From positions 4,913,501 through 4,977,500 of the forward strand of contig OU696571.1 of NCBI GenBank assembly GCA_916048095.2: a DNA stretch of 64,000 nt, read 5' to 3'. Both the position numbers and the translations under genes were made by a program. Numbering within the stretch: position 1 is the stretch's first letter; the number at the start of each line of letters is the position of its first letter. This document shows, one piece after another, positions 30,291-43,976 of the stretch. The stretch is from Sacculina carcini. Taxonomy: Eukaryota > Arthropoda > Thecostraca > Sacculinidae. Under the pieces are notes generated by a model that searched no databases, was not told where the DNA came from, and saw nothing but the letters and a program-made list of their open reading frames with translations.

Positions 30291-31254
30291 ATCCTGGCTG
30301 CATACCGCCAGTCAATCAAGCACACGAAATGGTTCTGGTTCTTTTTCCATCGCGCTCTTTCTATCTGTTGTGGCTGCGCGGTGATTGCATTGTCTTGTGA
30401 CTGCTACACTGCCTCTGACTCATTAGGAGTTCAGGAGACAGTTGAGCTTCTGCTTGCTGAAGTCGGTCAGCAAATGTTGTGATGGACGCCACATCGCGAC
30501 CACGCTTGATGTTCGACGCAACATTAGCGATCTATTTATGCCATTATACCAACAAGGCAGATGTGTGATTTGTAAGAATCACACCAGGTATGAGTGTATC
30601 AAGCGATGCTGCATTGTGAAGGAGACTCCAACTCCGCACTTACTTTTCATGAATTTTGCAGCGAACGCTTTGTACATATTTATGAAGAACTATATATAGT
30701 TATAATTGATCTTAATAGTAATGATGGTATTTCATACACATTCTGAGCATACAATTGGCAAAACTATTTTCATGACGAAAAACAAGAGCGAGTAACTATT
30801 GAGAATAAGTCGGCAAGTTTTTGTTGTATCAAGCCATTTGTTCCCACACGAGAGCATACCTGTATCTCAAAAAGTTATCAATAAAATTGCTCGATATTTT
30901 CAGAAAAAAATTAGCTGACCTATTGAAGGTAATCCACAAGATTTTGTGAGGAAAATTCCAACTCTAACTGCATGTGGTAAAATAAAGGCTAAAGAGCATT
31001 GCATTGTTTCTGGTGTTTAAACACTCAGCCATGCGCGAACGCCACTGAAACACCGTGCACCCACTATATAATACGTCGTTGATGACCGGAAATGGGTGGC
31101 ACCAGCGGAAGTACGCACGTGGCGCGTAACTTGTCGCGTGCGCGCCACAATCATAGCATGCCGTGAACAAAAGAGCTACGTGCGCCAGCCGCTTCCAACC
31201 AATGCACGCACGGGACAGAGCTATGTGCAGGCCATTCTCGTCATTGGGAGTACT
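30291..31254. other. Intronic, no gene seen
   Basis: No domain-bearing frame on either strand. Short open frames at 30442-30699 and 30964-31344 lack support. Confidence 0.5.
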
Positions 31255-31783
31255 ACAATATTGCCCTATGAACATATTGGCCAAAAACGCCCGCATGCTC
31301 CCATACTCTGCAATAGGGCAATATGTTCACCTCGGCCAGCGTAGTGTCAAAGGCGTATCAAGTGCGGTGAGTGCGACTGCGGCTTGTGGCCAATATGTTC
31401 TCTTTTCACCATAGGTAAATCTCAGTGGTTTTCAACACAACGCACGAGTTTTTATACAACAATTAGCTAGCACATAACATACTGTGTGGTTATTGGCTAG
31501 GTTAGGTCAGGTCAGGTTAAGTCAAGTTAGATTACTGAGCCTAGCCAATAACCGCACAGTATGTGAGGTGCTAGCTACTTGTGTATAAACTCTTGTCTTG
31601 TGTTGAAAACCACTGAAATTTCGCCATGGTGAAAATTGAACATATTGGCCACAAGCCGCAGTCGCACTCACCGCACTTGATACGCCTTTGACACTACGCT
31701 GGCCGAGGTGAACATATTGCCCTATTGCAGAGTATGGGAGCATGCGGGCGTTTTTGGCCAATATGTTCATAGGGCAATATTGT
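31255..31783. mobile_element. Foldback element with ~245-bp inverted arms
   Basis: The left arm from acaatattgccctatgaac is mirrored almost base for base by the right arm ending at 31783. The spacer is ~40 bp, rich in ggttaggtcagg words. Each arm also has subterminal inverted words (gccctatgaacatattgg versus agggcaatatgttca). It is flanked by ACT on both sides. No ORF. Such long-arm palindromes are typical of foldback or MITE-type DNA elements. Confidence 0.8.
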
Positions 31784-31789
31784 ACTAGA

Positions 31790-33555
31790 TCCTCGTCATT
31801 GAGTATTGTTCATATTTATTCAAAGAAATTTGGCAGGAATGCCCAGGCGTGTGGAATAGGGCTTGGAGGAGTGCATGCGGGAGGCGAAATACTGTGTCAA
31901 TGATGACATGGTTTGTGATTTTGCTATTTCATTTTCATTGCAACCGCTTTCAAGGCATCAATGCATGCATCAATACATTTTTATTGGAACTGCTACCATT
32001 GCATAGCAGATCATGTCATTTCTTGCCACTGAAAATACTTTCACTCCAAGCTAGCATATGAAAAATTCGTCAAATCTACTAGCAACCACTATACATACGC
32101 ATGCATCCATCATGTCACACTGCATCTATCTTACAAACATGCCCCACTGTTCCTGTTTGCACCTTGTCTTGTTTTGCTGCCTTCCTTCATGCTCTTGCAG
32201 ACCACTTTCGCCTATACACGTGCGTTATAATTCAACATAAGGAAGTATCGCTCAACCCTCTTGGTAATGATCTTATGAGGGGACAATCTACGAGTGCTTA
32301 ATCCAACAAAATTTGCACTGTATTCGTGCGACGTGACGCCTCAACGATGCTTCATCAAGGAGTGTTTCATAGATCAAACCACGAGACAGGAACACGTCAG
32401 ATTTACAGGAATACATAAACCAAATAATCAAACATATTCTTTTTTCAATACATTGATAATGGTGTTGTGTATTTGTAGCCTGAGGTTTGTTGTGAAAAGG
32501 CAATGCCTCTCAAAGTGTAAATCTTGCTGGTCTCAAAATCAAGAACGAAGTGTCGCTCCATATGTTTTATAATACAGCTATTGTTAATGATACAGCTGGC
32601 TATTATTACAGATATACGATCAACGTTAATTGGAAATGTCCATGAACTTTCAACAAATGCTTCACAATGTTAACGAGCGAGTTTCTTGCTCCCTCTGCTG
32701 ATTTAACGCCAAATATTCGACCAGCTGCTTAATGACTGAACCGGTGGACTTACTGAATATTTTCACTCTTAAGCCGGCCTTTAATGGCATAAATAATTGA
32801 GCTGCGAGATATTCGATATACAATGGACGAGACAAACAATGGATGACGTGAGAACAGGCAAGCAGTAAGTCGAAGGTTGCCAAGATATCATTAATAACTT
32901 TGCGTGTATACGAGTTGTAGCAGCATTGCACTGGCAATTAACTGCACGTCATTACGGTTCAACGGTTCAAAACGGGTCTCGTAATGATTTCAGAGCTACA
33001 CTGTGCTTGCGCTGAAGATGTCAATTATTTTTCCTCCAGCAGATACTAAAATCCATTGTTGTCAAATCAATATTTTTCTTTAACTGATATGAATACATAT
33101 AAACTAATTTAATTCATGGTGCGTTTTTCTCTGCAAAATCTTGCACTGTTTTAATACATCCATGGTCAGGCTAAGTATCTCTTGCTGGGGAAAAGTACAG
33201 GATGCTTATTTTCTGATATGCAACCATGATAACTATGATATGCATGCATATATCAACTATGATATGCAACCAAAACGAATTCTAAAATATAATAGCGAAA
33301 TATAATTATAAATAATAATGATAATATGAATAATAAATATAATTATAATATTATTATTAATAATTATTTTAGCAGATTCATAATTTTTCAAAGTAGGCTG
33401 AATATGATAGTACCTTTTTACATAATTTGCATACAACATTTACTCTTGAATAATATTTTAAATATTAAATATTTGCTATATATAAACATTTATAAAAACT
33501 ATTTGTATTCCAAGTCATTATTTCGATCTCAGATAGAGATCTAAGATACCACAAT
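31790..33555. other. Intronic, no gene seen
   Basis: AT-rich toward 33280-33540. Short open frames are not supported. Confidence 0.5.
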
Positions 33556-33559
33556 CAAG

Positions 33560-33840
33560 GGTGTAGATTTGTGTCGAGGATCGGGGGGAATGACAGCCAT
33601 CACGCATTAGTGTTCAAAGTTGGTTCAGATGATCAATTGTTTTCGACCCTTAACTATTTTCGGCCTATTTAATTGCAACGCACATACCTCAATGTGCAAA
33701 GTACATTGCGCAAAGTAAAATTTCTCATATATTTAGAATTGTTTACATTTTTCGTGTATTGTAATTGTTTACATTGATTTTGATGACAATATGAACCCTA
33801 TGAACTGAACTCAGCAGAATTCTCGGGGTGTATAATTGCC
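33560..33840. mobile_element. hAT-type MITE fragment (family of 10305-10682)
   Basis: It begins gggtgtagatttgtgtcgagg and shares 'catcacgcattagtgtt' and 'gaactcagca' with the copy at 10305. The right end is replaced by other repeat sequence. Confidence 0.45.
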
Positions 33841-33893
33841 AGTGGCTGCCGCGTGCGATAAAAATGAGCGATAAACGATAATTATCACTCAAG

Positions 33894-34218
33894 CAGTGGT
33901 GGCTCCAAGGGAGGTTTTTTGGGGGAGGGCTGGAGTCCCCCCAAATATATGCCAAGTCCCCCTAGCCCCTCCCAAATCATAATCATGGACATCACAATTT
34001 CTTACCACTGTAAATGAAGTCCTATAATTTTTGTTCAATTTCGAGGACAGAATCGGTGTGCCCAGTTTCTTATATTTATATCAGGTAGTCAGCGTGCCTT
34101 TATTTTATAGTATGTAGTCGGCGTTACATTATAGCTCTTAATGCTTCGCCAAGCCCACTCAACGCTTTCCTTAGCCCCCCTCAGTCCCCCCATCGGAAGA
34201 ATCCTGGCGCCGCCACTG
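33894..34218. mobile_element. Nonautonomous hAT element (CAGTG family)
   Basis: Left end CAGTGGTGGCTCCA, right end TGGCGCCGCCACTG. The flanks CACTCAAG / CACTGAGG match at 6 of 8 bases. The interior matches 13466-13779. It sits inside sequence rich in 'cgataa/ttatcg' words (33855-33890 and 34235-34320) that face each other across the insertion. Confidence 0.65.
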
Positions 34219-35770
34219 CACTGAGGTCAGACTTTTGATCGTTTATCGCAACGTTTTCTAAAATTATCGCTCATTCACTTATCGCTAGTGCCAAAAATGA
34301 GGAACGATAAACGATAAGTTCAAAATACTTTTGTAAAAATTAAAAAATGTACACGGCGGTCACATGTACACAATGTACACAATAGTCACAACAGCCCGCT
34401 TGACGTTTCCGGACCAGTTCAAGCTGAGAGTATATATAGGGTGGATACTAGAAGGATCAACACTGGCTTGCAAGTAAACCCTAAAAAACCTCATATGAGA
34501 ACTGCCAAGTGTGTGTGTAGCTGGCCAATCACATTATTATTCACAACTGCAGTGCGCCATTCTCGCTGGAGTTCTCGAGTTAGGAAGGTGTGTGCCGCTC
34601 TCTCCCATGCGCCTTGACCCACCACAACCATGGCCCCTTCATGTAGAAGCATGTGGTCCCTGCTCTTGAAGAAGACATTAGGGAGAGGTTCATCAGGAAG
34701 ATCGTCACCTCCATCACATCCACACCTGACTGTGGCGGATCCAGAGTGCAGCATTGGAAGGGGTAAATACTGAAGACAACCGGGAGAAATGATAAATCAA
34801 GGAAACTAAGCCCAACAAATAATTTCATATAAGCGTGAATGATTAAAACAGGTCTGAAAATGAAATGACAGAAAAACACAAACACACACACGCACACGCA
34901 CACAAACAAAAACATACAGACGCACACACACACAGACGTCCCTGTCTCATATATATCTATACTAGCATTTAAACCCGCCCGTTGTGCGGAACAATTCATA
35001 CAATGCAACTCATTCAGCTCATAATGGAAAAAGAATACAAATTAAAAAAGAAAATAGTAAACCCTTCAAAAGTCTTAACCAATAGATATGTCAGGATGTG
35101 AATATTTATATTTTGGCAAACTATTTTCCCTCAAATGGCCTCATATTTAAACATGCCGGTCGTTCGGAATGATTAAGAGTTCAAACACGAATCAAACAAT
35201 AAAGATGAAAAAAATGATGACACATTTTCATCAGAATGTTTCCAAAATTTATTTATAACTCAACATCATTCCCCAAAATCATTTGCTCAAGTACTGTTCT
35301 ACTTTTACCGCTATAATATTTACAGCCAACGTTATATATTCCGCTATCTCTTAAGTCCGATATAACCTGCATTTAAACCTGCCCGTCGTGCGGGTGAATT
35401 CATAAAAAGGGAATACAAATCAAACAGCTAAAATTGAAATCCATAAAAAAGTCCAATTTAATTATTGAGCTTTACAAATTTGCTATAAATTGCCATATTG
35501 TATTACGTGCATATGTTAGGAATAGGTGTTTTTCATCCCTATTGGTCCACGTCATTATAATTATAGACATGTGACTTTAATTATAGTTCTAGACATTATT
35601 ATAATTCTAGGCAAAGAGCCTGGATGTATTTTGTTGCTTTTTTGTTGGGTTACAAGTCTAATATGACACCTATCATATATCTCCTAGCATTTAAACCCTC
35701 CCTGCATTCCATATTTCAACATTACACCTATATTTACCGATAAAATAGATTAATGATTATGCTAGATTGA
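34219..35770. repeat. Intronic sequence with scattered 'cccgcccgtcgtgcgg' modules
   Basis: The motif ttaaacccgcccg(t/c)(t/c)gtgcggaa occurs at about 34970, 35140 and 35375, spaced ~170-230 bp. It recurs about two dozen times up to 48650 in both orientations. An open frame at 34491-34754 (minus) has no support. A hAT-like 'gtggcggatccagagtgcag' lies at 34732-34752. Confidence 0.55.
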
Positions 35771-35771
35771 G

Positions 35772-38740
35772 CCCAAACAGTTCATTTTGCTGTTTAAATA
35801 CTATATAAGACATGTACATACACAAATGGTATGTTTTAATGAGTATAATGAGTAATTCCAGTATTTATGTGTATATTATATAGTGATTGTCTGTATTGTG
35901 TCTATATGTGTGTCCGTATGCGGTGCTATGCACACGCAGGATGTCTAGCACCACACACGAACACAATGTTCACCCACTTTCCAGATACATGTTTATCGAG
36001 TTTATGTTGACAATGCAATATGAACATTTGCCGCATTGTACACCTTTACAACTAACAATTATTCTAGATAGTGTGAAATAATTGTTCTAAAAGTTCAAAA
36101 TTGTCCTAATTCTAAATAGTTGATCTAGATAAATAATTCTTCTAAATAGTAGTTGAAAGAATGAAAAAGTTGCGCTAAAAACAAAAGGTAGCATTTATAA
36201 CTAATTAGTACTTATTTCAGATAAATGAAATATTGATTTTTGGGCTCCTTATGACAAACAGATTCTATGATACAAAAGTTGCATTTGCAACAAAAGGTCA
36301 CCCTAATTTTTTATATTAACTGAGCTGGGTGTGTTTATGTGTGCGAGTATGCTTGTGTGAATACGTGTTGGTGTGTATGTGTATGTAAATGTGTGTGTAT
36401 GTGTCGGTGAGTTTCTACATGACTGGCTTATCAGACGGAAGGTGTGAGCCACAAAGACCACAAATATTTTGCCAAATTGAGTTTTGGTCTCAGAATCGCA
36501 GCGCACCTCAAATGGCCAGTGTGCGCGATATAGCTGAATTTATCATGGTCATGTGGGGTTTCCAGTTGAACAGCGTATATGCATGATTTCTACCCGAATA
36601 TGACCTTGAGTAACAGTCGTAAATCATATTTTTCAACGTGATACCAGAATGATGTGTGCTGCTGAATGTAGATATATTGTTTTCTATTAGCATGAAAAAC
36701 CGCCCTTTGTGCGGAGCAATTCATGTAATATAATTCATACTTTTTTCATGACAAATATTGCAAATTAAAAAAAAGTAAACTCATAAAAATGTGAACCAAA
36801 TGAAAAGTCCAAATTTAATCATTTTTGTTCTAATTTTGACAAAATATTTCCCCTCAACCCGCCTCATATTCAAACCCCGTCGTGCGGAATAATTCAGAAA
36901 TAAAACACGAAACAAACACAATTAGAAATGGTGAAAACTTTTCATCAGAATGTTTCCCAAACATATTTTGAACTTAACATCATTCCCCAACACCATTTGC
37001 TCGAGTACTATTCTACTTTTACCGCTACCGCAACTTTAACCGCTATCATATATTTCGGTATCATTTAAACCCAATATAACTTGACCCAAACCTACCAAAC
37101 CCAACCCAACCACCCCAACTTGACCTAACCCAGCCTAATCTGAGGTGATCCAACTTATTAGTTTGAGATCACAAAATGAACCGATTCAATCATAATTTCT
37201 GATCAGAAGTTTGAGATTATCTACGCCAGGGGTCTCAAACACGCGGTCCACCAATACTTTTCTCGCAGCTCGCCATTATAGTATAGAAACCAAATAGTAA
37301 AACTGAGGGTGGTACAGACAGACACACAGCCCAAACAGTTCATTTTGTTGTTTAAATACTATATAAGACATGTACATACACAAATGGTATGTTTTAATGA
37401 GTATAATGATTAATTCCAGTATTTGTGTCGATATTATATTGTCTATGTCTATATTGTGTCTATGTGTGTGTGTACGTATGCAGTGCTATACACACGCAGG
37501 ATGTCTAGCACCACACACGGACACAATGTTCACACGTCTCCCAGATAGAGGCTTATCGAGTTTATGTTGACAATACATGAACATGTGCTGCATTGTACAC
37601 CTTTACAACTAACAATTATTCTGGATAGTGTGAAATAATTGTTCTAAAACTTCAAAATTGTCCCAATTCTAAATAGTGGATCATAAAAATGAAAAAGTTG
37701 CGCTAAAAACAAAAGGTTGCATTTATAACTTACTTAATACTTATTTCAGATAAATAAAATATTGATTTTTGGGCTCCTTATGACAAACAGATTCTATGAT
37801 ACAAAAGTTGCATTTGCAACAAAAGGTCACCCTAATTTTTTAAATTAACTGAGCTGGGTGTGTTTGTGTGCGAGTATGCTTGTGTGAATACGTGCTGGTG
37901 TGTATGTGTATGCAAATGTGTGTGTATGTGTCGGTGAGTTTCTACATGACTGGTTTATCAGACGGCAAGTGTGAGCCACAAAGACCACAAATACTTGGGC
38001 AAATTGAGTTTTGTTCTCAGAATCGCAGCGCACCTCAAATGGCCAGTGTGCGCGATATAGCTGAATTTATCATGGTCATGTGGGTTTTCCAGTTGAACAG
38101 CGTATATGCATGCTTTCTACCCGAATATGACCTTGAGTAACAGTCGTAAATCATATTTTTCAACGTGATACCAGAATGATGTGTGCTGCTGAATGTAGAT
38201 ATATTGTTTTCTATTAGCATGAAAAACCGCCCTTTGTGCGGAGCAATTCATGTAATATAATTCATACTTTTTTCATGAAAAATATTGCAAATTAAAAAAA
38301 AGTAAACTCATAAAAATGTGAACCAAATGAAAAGTCCAAATTTAATCATTTTTGTTCTAATTTTGACAAAACATTTCCCCTCAACCCGCCTCATATTCAA
38401 ACCCCGTCGTGCGGAATAATTCAGAAATAAAACACGAAACAAACACAATTAAAAATGGTGAAAACTTTTCATCAGAATGTTTCCCAAACATATTTAGAAA
38501 TTAACATCATTCCCCAACATCATTTGCTAAAGTACTATTCTAGTTTTACCGCTACCGCAACTTTAACCGCTATCATATATTTCGGTATCATTTAAACCCA
38601 ATATAACTTGACCCAAAACTACCAAACCCAACCCAACCACCCCATCTTGACCTAACCCAGCCTAATCTGAGGTGATCCAACTTATTAGTTTGTGATCACA
38701 AAATGAACCGATTCAATCATAATTTCTAATCAGAAGTTTG
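35772..38740 (+). repeat. 1.55-kb direct tandem duplication
   Basis: Sequence from 'gcccaaacagttcatttt' at 35772 to about 37200 recurs from 37328 to about 38740 with scattered substitutions and small indels (estimated ~95% identical by eye). Each copy contains a gaaaaagttgcgctaaaaac...ggtcaccctaatttt segment, two cgtgcgg modules and a C/A-rich 'cccaacccaaccacccc' stretch. Confidence 0.85.
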
Positions 38741-38744
38741 AGAT

Positions 38745-41700
38745 ATATAAAAGAGATCCTCTGTGTGTGTGTGTGTCTGTGTGTCTGTTCGACCCTCCTT
38801 GGTCCATATTCTATCAGCTATTATTCAGCCACCACTCGGACTACCTGCTAACAATTTATACCATCACGTTGGAAATTTTCTTGTCTACACTTTAGATTAA
38901 ATTTTATATTTCAAAAATGAAATCAAAAAAAGTTATAGCGGTGAAAAGACAAAATGAACCCTGAAAAATGCGAAAATTTTGGTCAATTTTCTGAAGACTA
39001 CTCCTCCTAAACCAGCAATAGTACAACTATAAAAATTATACCACTGTGTATAAAATTTTGTCTTCTACTCAACGCATTATAATTCATACCCAAACACTAA
39101 ATATAAAACATGTAAAATGGAAAACAATCAATCTACATTCAAAATTTTATTTAAACTCCACGCGTCCGATTTTCTATACTTTTTTCTCTATTTCTCAAAA
39201 ACTAATAATCACACATCTAAATAAATAATACCATCATGCTGGGAATTTTGTTTGCTACAACACGGTATAATTTTTAATTTTCGAAAGTGTATTAAACAAA
39301 ATTTACGGCGGTGTGAAGTGTAAATGACAAAAAAGCAAAAAGGCAAAATTAGCACAAAAAACGTGAATATTTTGGTCAATATTCCGCTATCTATTCCTCA
39401 TAAACCAGCAATGGTACAGCTATAAAAATTATACTTTTGTGTAGATAATTTTGTGTTCTACAAGAAAAATTATAATTTATACCCACAAATGATACAAAAA
39501 ACGTGTAAAATTGGCAAAATTCTCAAATACATCCCAAATTACACTTGAACACCGGGTGATTAAAATTAATTCATTTTTCTACCCATGTCTCAGGAACTAT
39601 TTGTCACACATTACAATAAATTATACCATCGTGCTAGAAATTTTGTTTTCTACAATACGGTATAATTTGTAATTTTCCAAAGTGTATCTGAAGGACGTTA
39701 CGGGGGTGTAAAATCAAACGGACATATTGCCAATTTGACAGCTATTATGCGCACTTGCGATTACACAGGAATATACTACTGTGTAGATAATCTTGTGTTC
39801 TACAAGATAAGCTATAATTTATATCCACAAATGAAACAAAAAACGTGTAAAATTGGCAAAATTCTCAAATACATCCAAAATTACATTTGAACACCGGGTG
39901 ACTAAAAGTAATTCATTAATTCAGTAATTAGTTTGGAAGCATTCTGATGAAAAGATTTCATCATCTTTCATTGTTTGTTTCGTGTTTGTGTTCTGAATTA
40001 TACCACACGACGGGCAGATTTATATATCAGGCGGGTTGAGGGATAATATTTGTCAAAATAAGAACAAAAATATTCACATTTTGACTTATATATTGGTTAA
40101 GATATTTATAGGCTACATTTTTTGGTTTTCAATTTGTATTCATTATATTTTATGGATTCGATATGAATTTTATTGTATGAATTGTTCCGCACGACGGGCG
40201 GGTTTAAAGAAGTGTTTTTTGTTTATTTTTTCAAATGGTTCATTTAAAAAACAGATTTTTTTGATAAATAAAAATGCTCCGCGGGCAGCAACTATAGACA
40301 ATAGAACGTTCAATTTCCCCTTTAGAATTAATCTATACACAAAACCAATGGATTTGACTTCAAATATGAATTTTATTGTATGAATTGTTCCGCAGGACGG
40401 GCGGGCTTAAAAAAGTGTTTCCATTTTTAGTTCCTTTTTTCCGCATTAATTACTAGTTTAGAAGTTTAAAACCCATTTAACCTGTATATACGTTCACCAA
40501 TAAAAACTCAAAACCTGCCCGTCGTGCGGAATAATTCAGAACACAAACACATAACAGACAATGGAAATTCTAGCATATAAACCGGCCCGTCGTGCGGAAC
40601 AATTCATACCATTAAATCTGTATTCAATTTATAAGCGAAAATAAATATGAATTAATAAAGAAAAGAGTAAACCCATGAAAAGTCTAAATTTCTATATTTG
40701 TATATTATTTTGACAAAATAGTTTGCCTAAACCGCCTCATATTTAAACCTGCCCGTCGTGCTGAATCATTCAGAACTCTGACACAAAACAATGAAAAATG
40801 ACTTATTTTATATCATAATGTTTTCAAAATATATTTATAACTCAACATCACCATCTAGCATTAAAACCCGCCCTTTGTGCAGAGCAATAAATAAAGTAAA
40901 ATGAATATTGAATTAATATAAAATGATTAGAAATTAAAAAAGAAAAAGTAAGCCCATAAAAAGTATTGACCAATAGAAAAGTCTAAATGTGAATGTTTTT
41001 ATTTTAGATGTGGCAAAATACTTTCCCTCGAACTGCCTCGTATTTAAACCCGCCCGTCGTGCGAAACTATAAATAGGATATAATGAATCAAAAAGCAAAA
41101 AGCTTATCCAATAGAAAAATATAAATTTGTAAATTCTTGATTTAATTATTGACGAAGTTTTTTTCCTCAACACTGCTCAAGTTCACACCCATCCTTCGTG
41201 TGTAGTAATTCATAAGTGTAACACTATCAAAACAATGAAACCTTCTGTCATCTCTATAATTCCAGATTTATGCGTCCGCTAAAACAGCATATTCATATAG
41301 TTGGCATTGCATGATATTACAACCCATATCCTTATGCAGCTTACGCTTATGCAGCTTGAAATTAAACCAATTAAATTATACAGTAAAATTCAGTAGTTAA
41401 CTTTGTTCCCAGTAGTATTTTACCCGCCCGTCGGGCGGAACAATTCATGTGTAAATATTGAGGACAATAAAGCCTTTCTATTCAGTATAGTGTAGCATTA
41501 ATTAAACTGTACCCAATAAAACCACACCATCCATGCTTGGAGCTACTATGATGCATTCTTAATTGTGGTTGGGCTTCAGTGAAATTAATCGGTGTATATT
41601 CCTGTGTAATCGCAAGTGCGTATAATAGCTGTCAAATTGGTAATATGTGCTTTTGAATTTACACCGCCGTAACTTCCTTCATATACACTTTGGAAATTTA

Positions 41701-42975
41701 CAAATTATACCGTATTGTAGAAAACAAGATTTCTAGCACGATGGTATAATTTATTTTTATGTGCAACAAATAGAGACTGAGAAATAGTAGAAAAATGAAT
41801 TAATTTTACTCGCCCGGTGTTCAAGTGTAATTTTGGATGTATTTGAGAATTTTGCCAATCTTACACGTATTTTGTATCATTTGTGGGTATAAATTATAGC
41901 TTATCTTGTAGAACACAAAATTCTCTACAGAGTAGTATATTCCTGTGTAATCGCAAGTGCGTAAATTGTGATTGGACTTCAGTGAAATTAAATCAGTGTA
42001 TATTCATGTGTAATCGCAAGTGCGCATAATAGCTGTCAAATTGGCAACATGCCATTTTGACTTTACACCGCCGTAACTTCCTTTGGAAAATTACAAATTA
42101 TACCGTATTGTAGAAAACAAGATTTCTAGCACGATGGTATAATTTATTCTTATGTATAACTAATAGTTACTGAGAAATAGTAGAAAAATGAATTAATTTT
42201 AGTCACCCGGTGTTCAAGTGTAATTTTGGATGTATTTGAGAATTTTGCCAATTTTACACGTTTTTTGTATCATTTGTGGGTATAAATTATAACTTTTCTT
42301 GTAGAACAAAAATTATCTACACAATAGTATAATTTTTATAGCTGTACCATTGCTGGTTTATGAGGAATAGATAGCGGAATATTGACCAAAATATTCACGT
42401 TTTTGTGTGCTAATTTTGCTTTTTTGACTTTGTCATTTACACTTCACACCGCCGTAACTTTTTCTTAATACACTTTGGAAAATTACAAATTATACCGTGT
42501 TGTAGCAAACAAAATTCCCAGCATGATGGTATTATTTGTTTAGATGTGTGATAATAAGTTTTTGAGAAATAGAGAAAAAAGTATAGAAAATTGGACGCGT
42601 GGAGTTTAAATATAATTTTGAATGTAGATTGATTTCTTTTCTGTTTTACATGTTTTATATTTAATTTTTGAGTATAAATTATAATTCGTTGAGTAGAACA
42701 GAAACTTTTCTACACAGTGGTATACTTTGTATAGTTGTACCATTGCTGGTTTAGGAGAAGTAGGTTTCAGAAAATTGACCAAAATTTTCGCATTTTTCAG
42801 GGTTCATTTTGTCTTTTCACCGCTATAACTTTTTTTGATTTCATTTTTGAAATTGAAAATTTAATCTAAAGTCTAGACGAGAAAATGTCCAACGTGATGG
42901 TATAAATTGTTAGCAGGTAGGCCAAGTGTTGGCCAAATAATAGCTGATAGAAAATGGACCAAGGAGGGTTGGACA

Positions 42976-43050
<75 letters not shown>

Positions 43051-43072
43051 GATCTCTTTTATATATATATAT
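38745..43072. mobile_element. 4.3-kb palindromic element with ~1-kb inverted arms (family A)
   Basis: The left arm 38745-39785 begins tatataaaagagatcctctg followed by a GT/TCTG tract. The right arm ~41990-43072 ends in the exact mirror (cacagaggatctctttt atata) after a (CA)n tract. By eye the arms share more than 90% of bases, including internal modules (taaaccagcaatggtac, ccacgcgtccgattttc, cacttgaacaccgggtga). The centre, 39785-41990, carries further copies of these modules and about nine cgtgcgg motifs. No transposase is present. It is either a giant foldback element or two head-to-head copies of family A. Confidence 0.75.
42977..43047. repeat. (CA)n microsatellite in the right arm
   Basis: About 71 bases of CA. 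The corresponding position in the left arm (38761-38790) has a shorter GT/TCTG tract, so the tract has changed length since the arms formed. Confidence 0.95.
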
Positions 43073-43074
43073 AG

Positions 43075-43976
43075 ATTTAGACTTGTCTATTAGATTTGCT
43101 ATCAACGTTTAACAGTCGATCCACCACTGAAGCATTATGTAAATACGCGTTCATGTGTGTCAGTGTATAGTTATTTGGCACACCTTAAATTCATGATTGA
43201 CCGCATTTGTCCGTGAAAGCTGGCGTGACCAGTGTTGGCAAGTGTTGGTCGTTGGTCATACGAAGCATACCAATTGGTCGTATTTAGTCTGTGGGTGGGC
43301 CTGGCGACTGACAAGCAATGTTGTACAGACCATTAGCCCTTCACGATCCATTCAACCACAATATCATATCATATCATCTTATTAGCTCATGAATCTTATT
43401 AGCTCCAAGCATTGATGGTGTGGTTTTCTTGCACGCTTACCTTATCGGAATGAGCCCGATCAAGGTAAAACTTTCGCCACGTACCACGTACTACATTTCG
43501 CTTCCCAAAGGGTGTCTCCCCAACTGAATGTCGCTAAATACATGCTTAAAATGCAACTAGTCTACAAAAGAGTGGAAAATCACATAATTTGACTTTTGAG
43601 AAAATATTTCGCCGTTTTTCGTCACATAATAACAGCTTAAAAACCAAAAATTATCACATAGAATTCCCAAATTTAATGATATGATATAATATTGTGGTTG
43701 AATGGATCGTGAAGGGCTAATGGTCTGTACAACATTGCTTGTCGGTCGCCAGGCCCACCCACAGACTAAATACGACCAATTGGTATGCTTCGTATGACCA
43801 ACGACCAACACTTGCCAACACTGGTCACGCCAGCTTTCACGGACAAATGCGGTCAATCATGAATTTAAGGTGTGCCAAATAACTATACACTGACGCACAT
43901 GAACGCGTATTTGCATAATGCTTCAGTGGTGGATCGACTGTTAAACGTTGATAGCAAATGTAATAGACAAGTCTAA
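43075..43976. mobile_element. Foldback/MITE element with ~300-bp inverted arms
   Basis: The left arm starts ttagacttgtctattaga (43077) and the right arm ends with its complement at about 43975. Arms (43075-43385 and 43672-43976) mirror each other with few differences. The ~290-bp centre is unique. Both arms contain the same short open frame (MTAFVRESWRDQ), which is therefore a palindrome artefact. It begins directly at the end of the 4.3-kb palindrome. Confidence 0.82.

Noticed and set aside
34491-35008. Two minus-strand frames of 87 and 142 codons
   Set aside because: Overlap a hAT-like fragment and a CA-rich tract; no domain seen.
37080-37140. cctaaccc/cccaacccaacc-like stretch, and ggttaggtcagg at 31500
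   Set aside because: Too degenerate and short for an interstitial TTAGG telomere array; both are parts of repeats (tandem duplication and foldback spacer).
43197-43856. Short frame MTAFVRESWRDQ present on both strands
   Set aside because: It lies in both arms of a foldback element, so the duplicate arises from the palindrome; there is no protein evidence.
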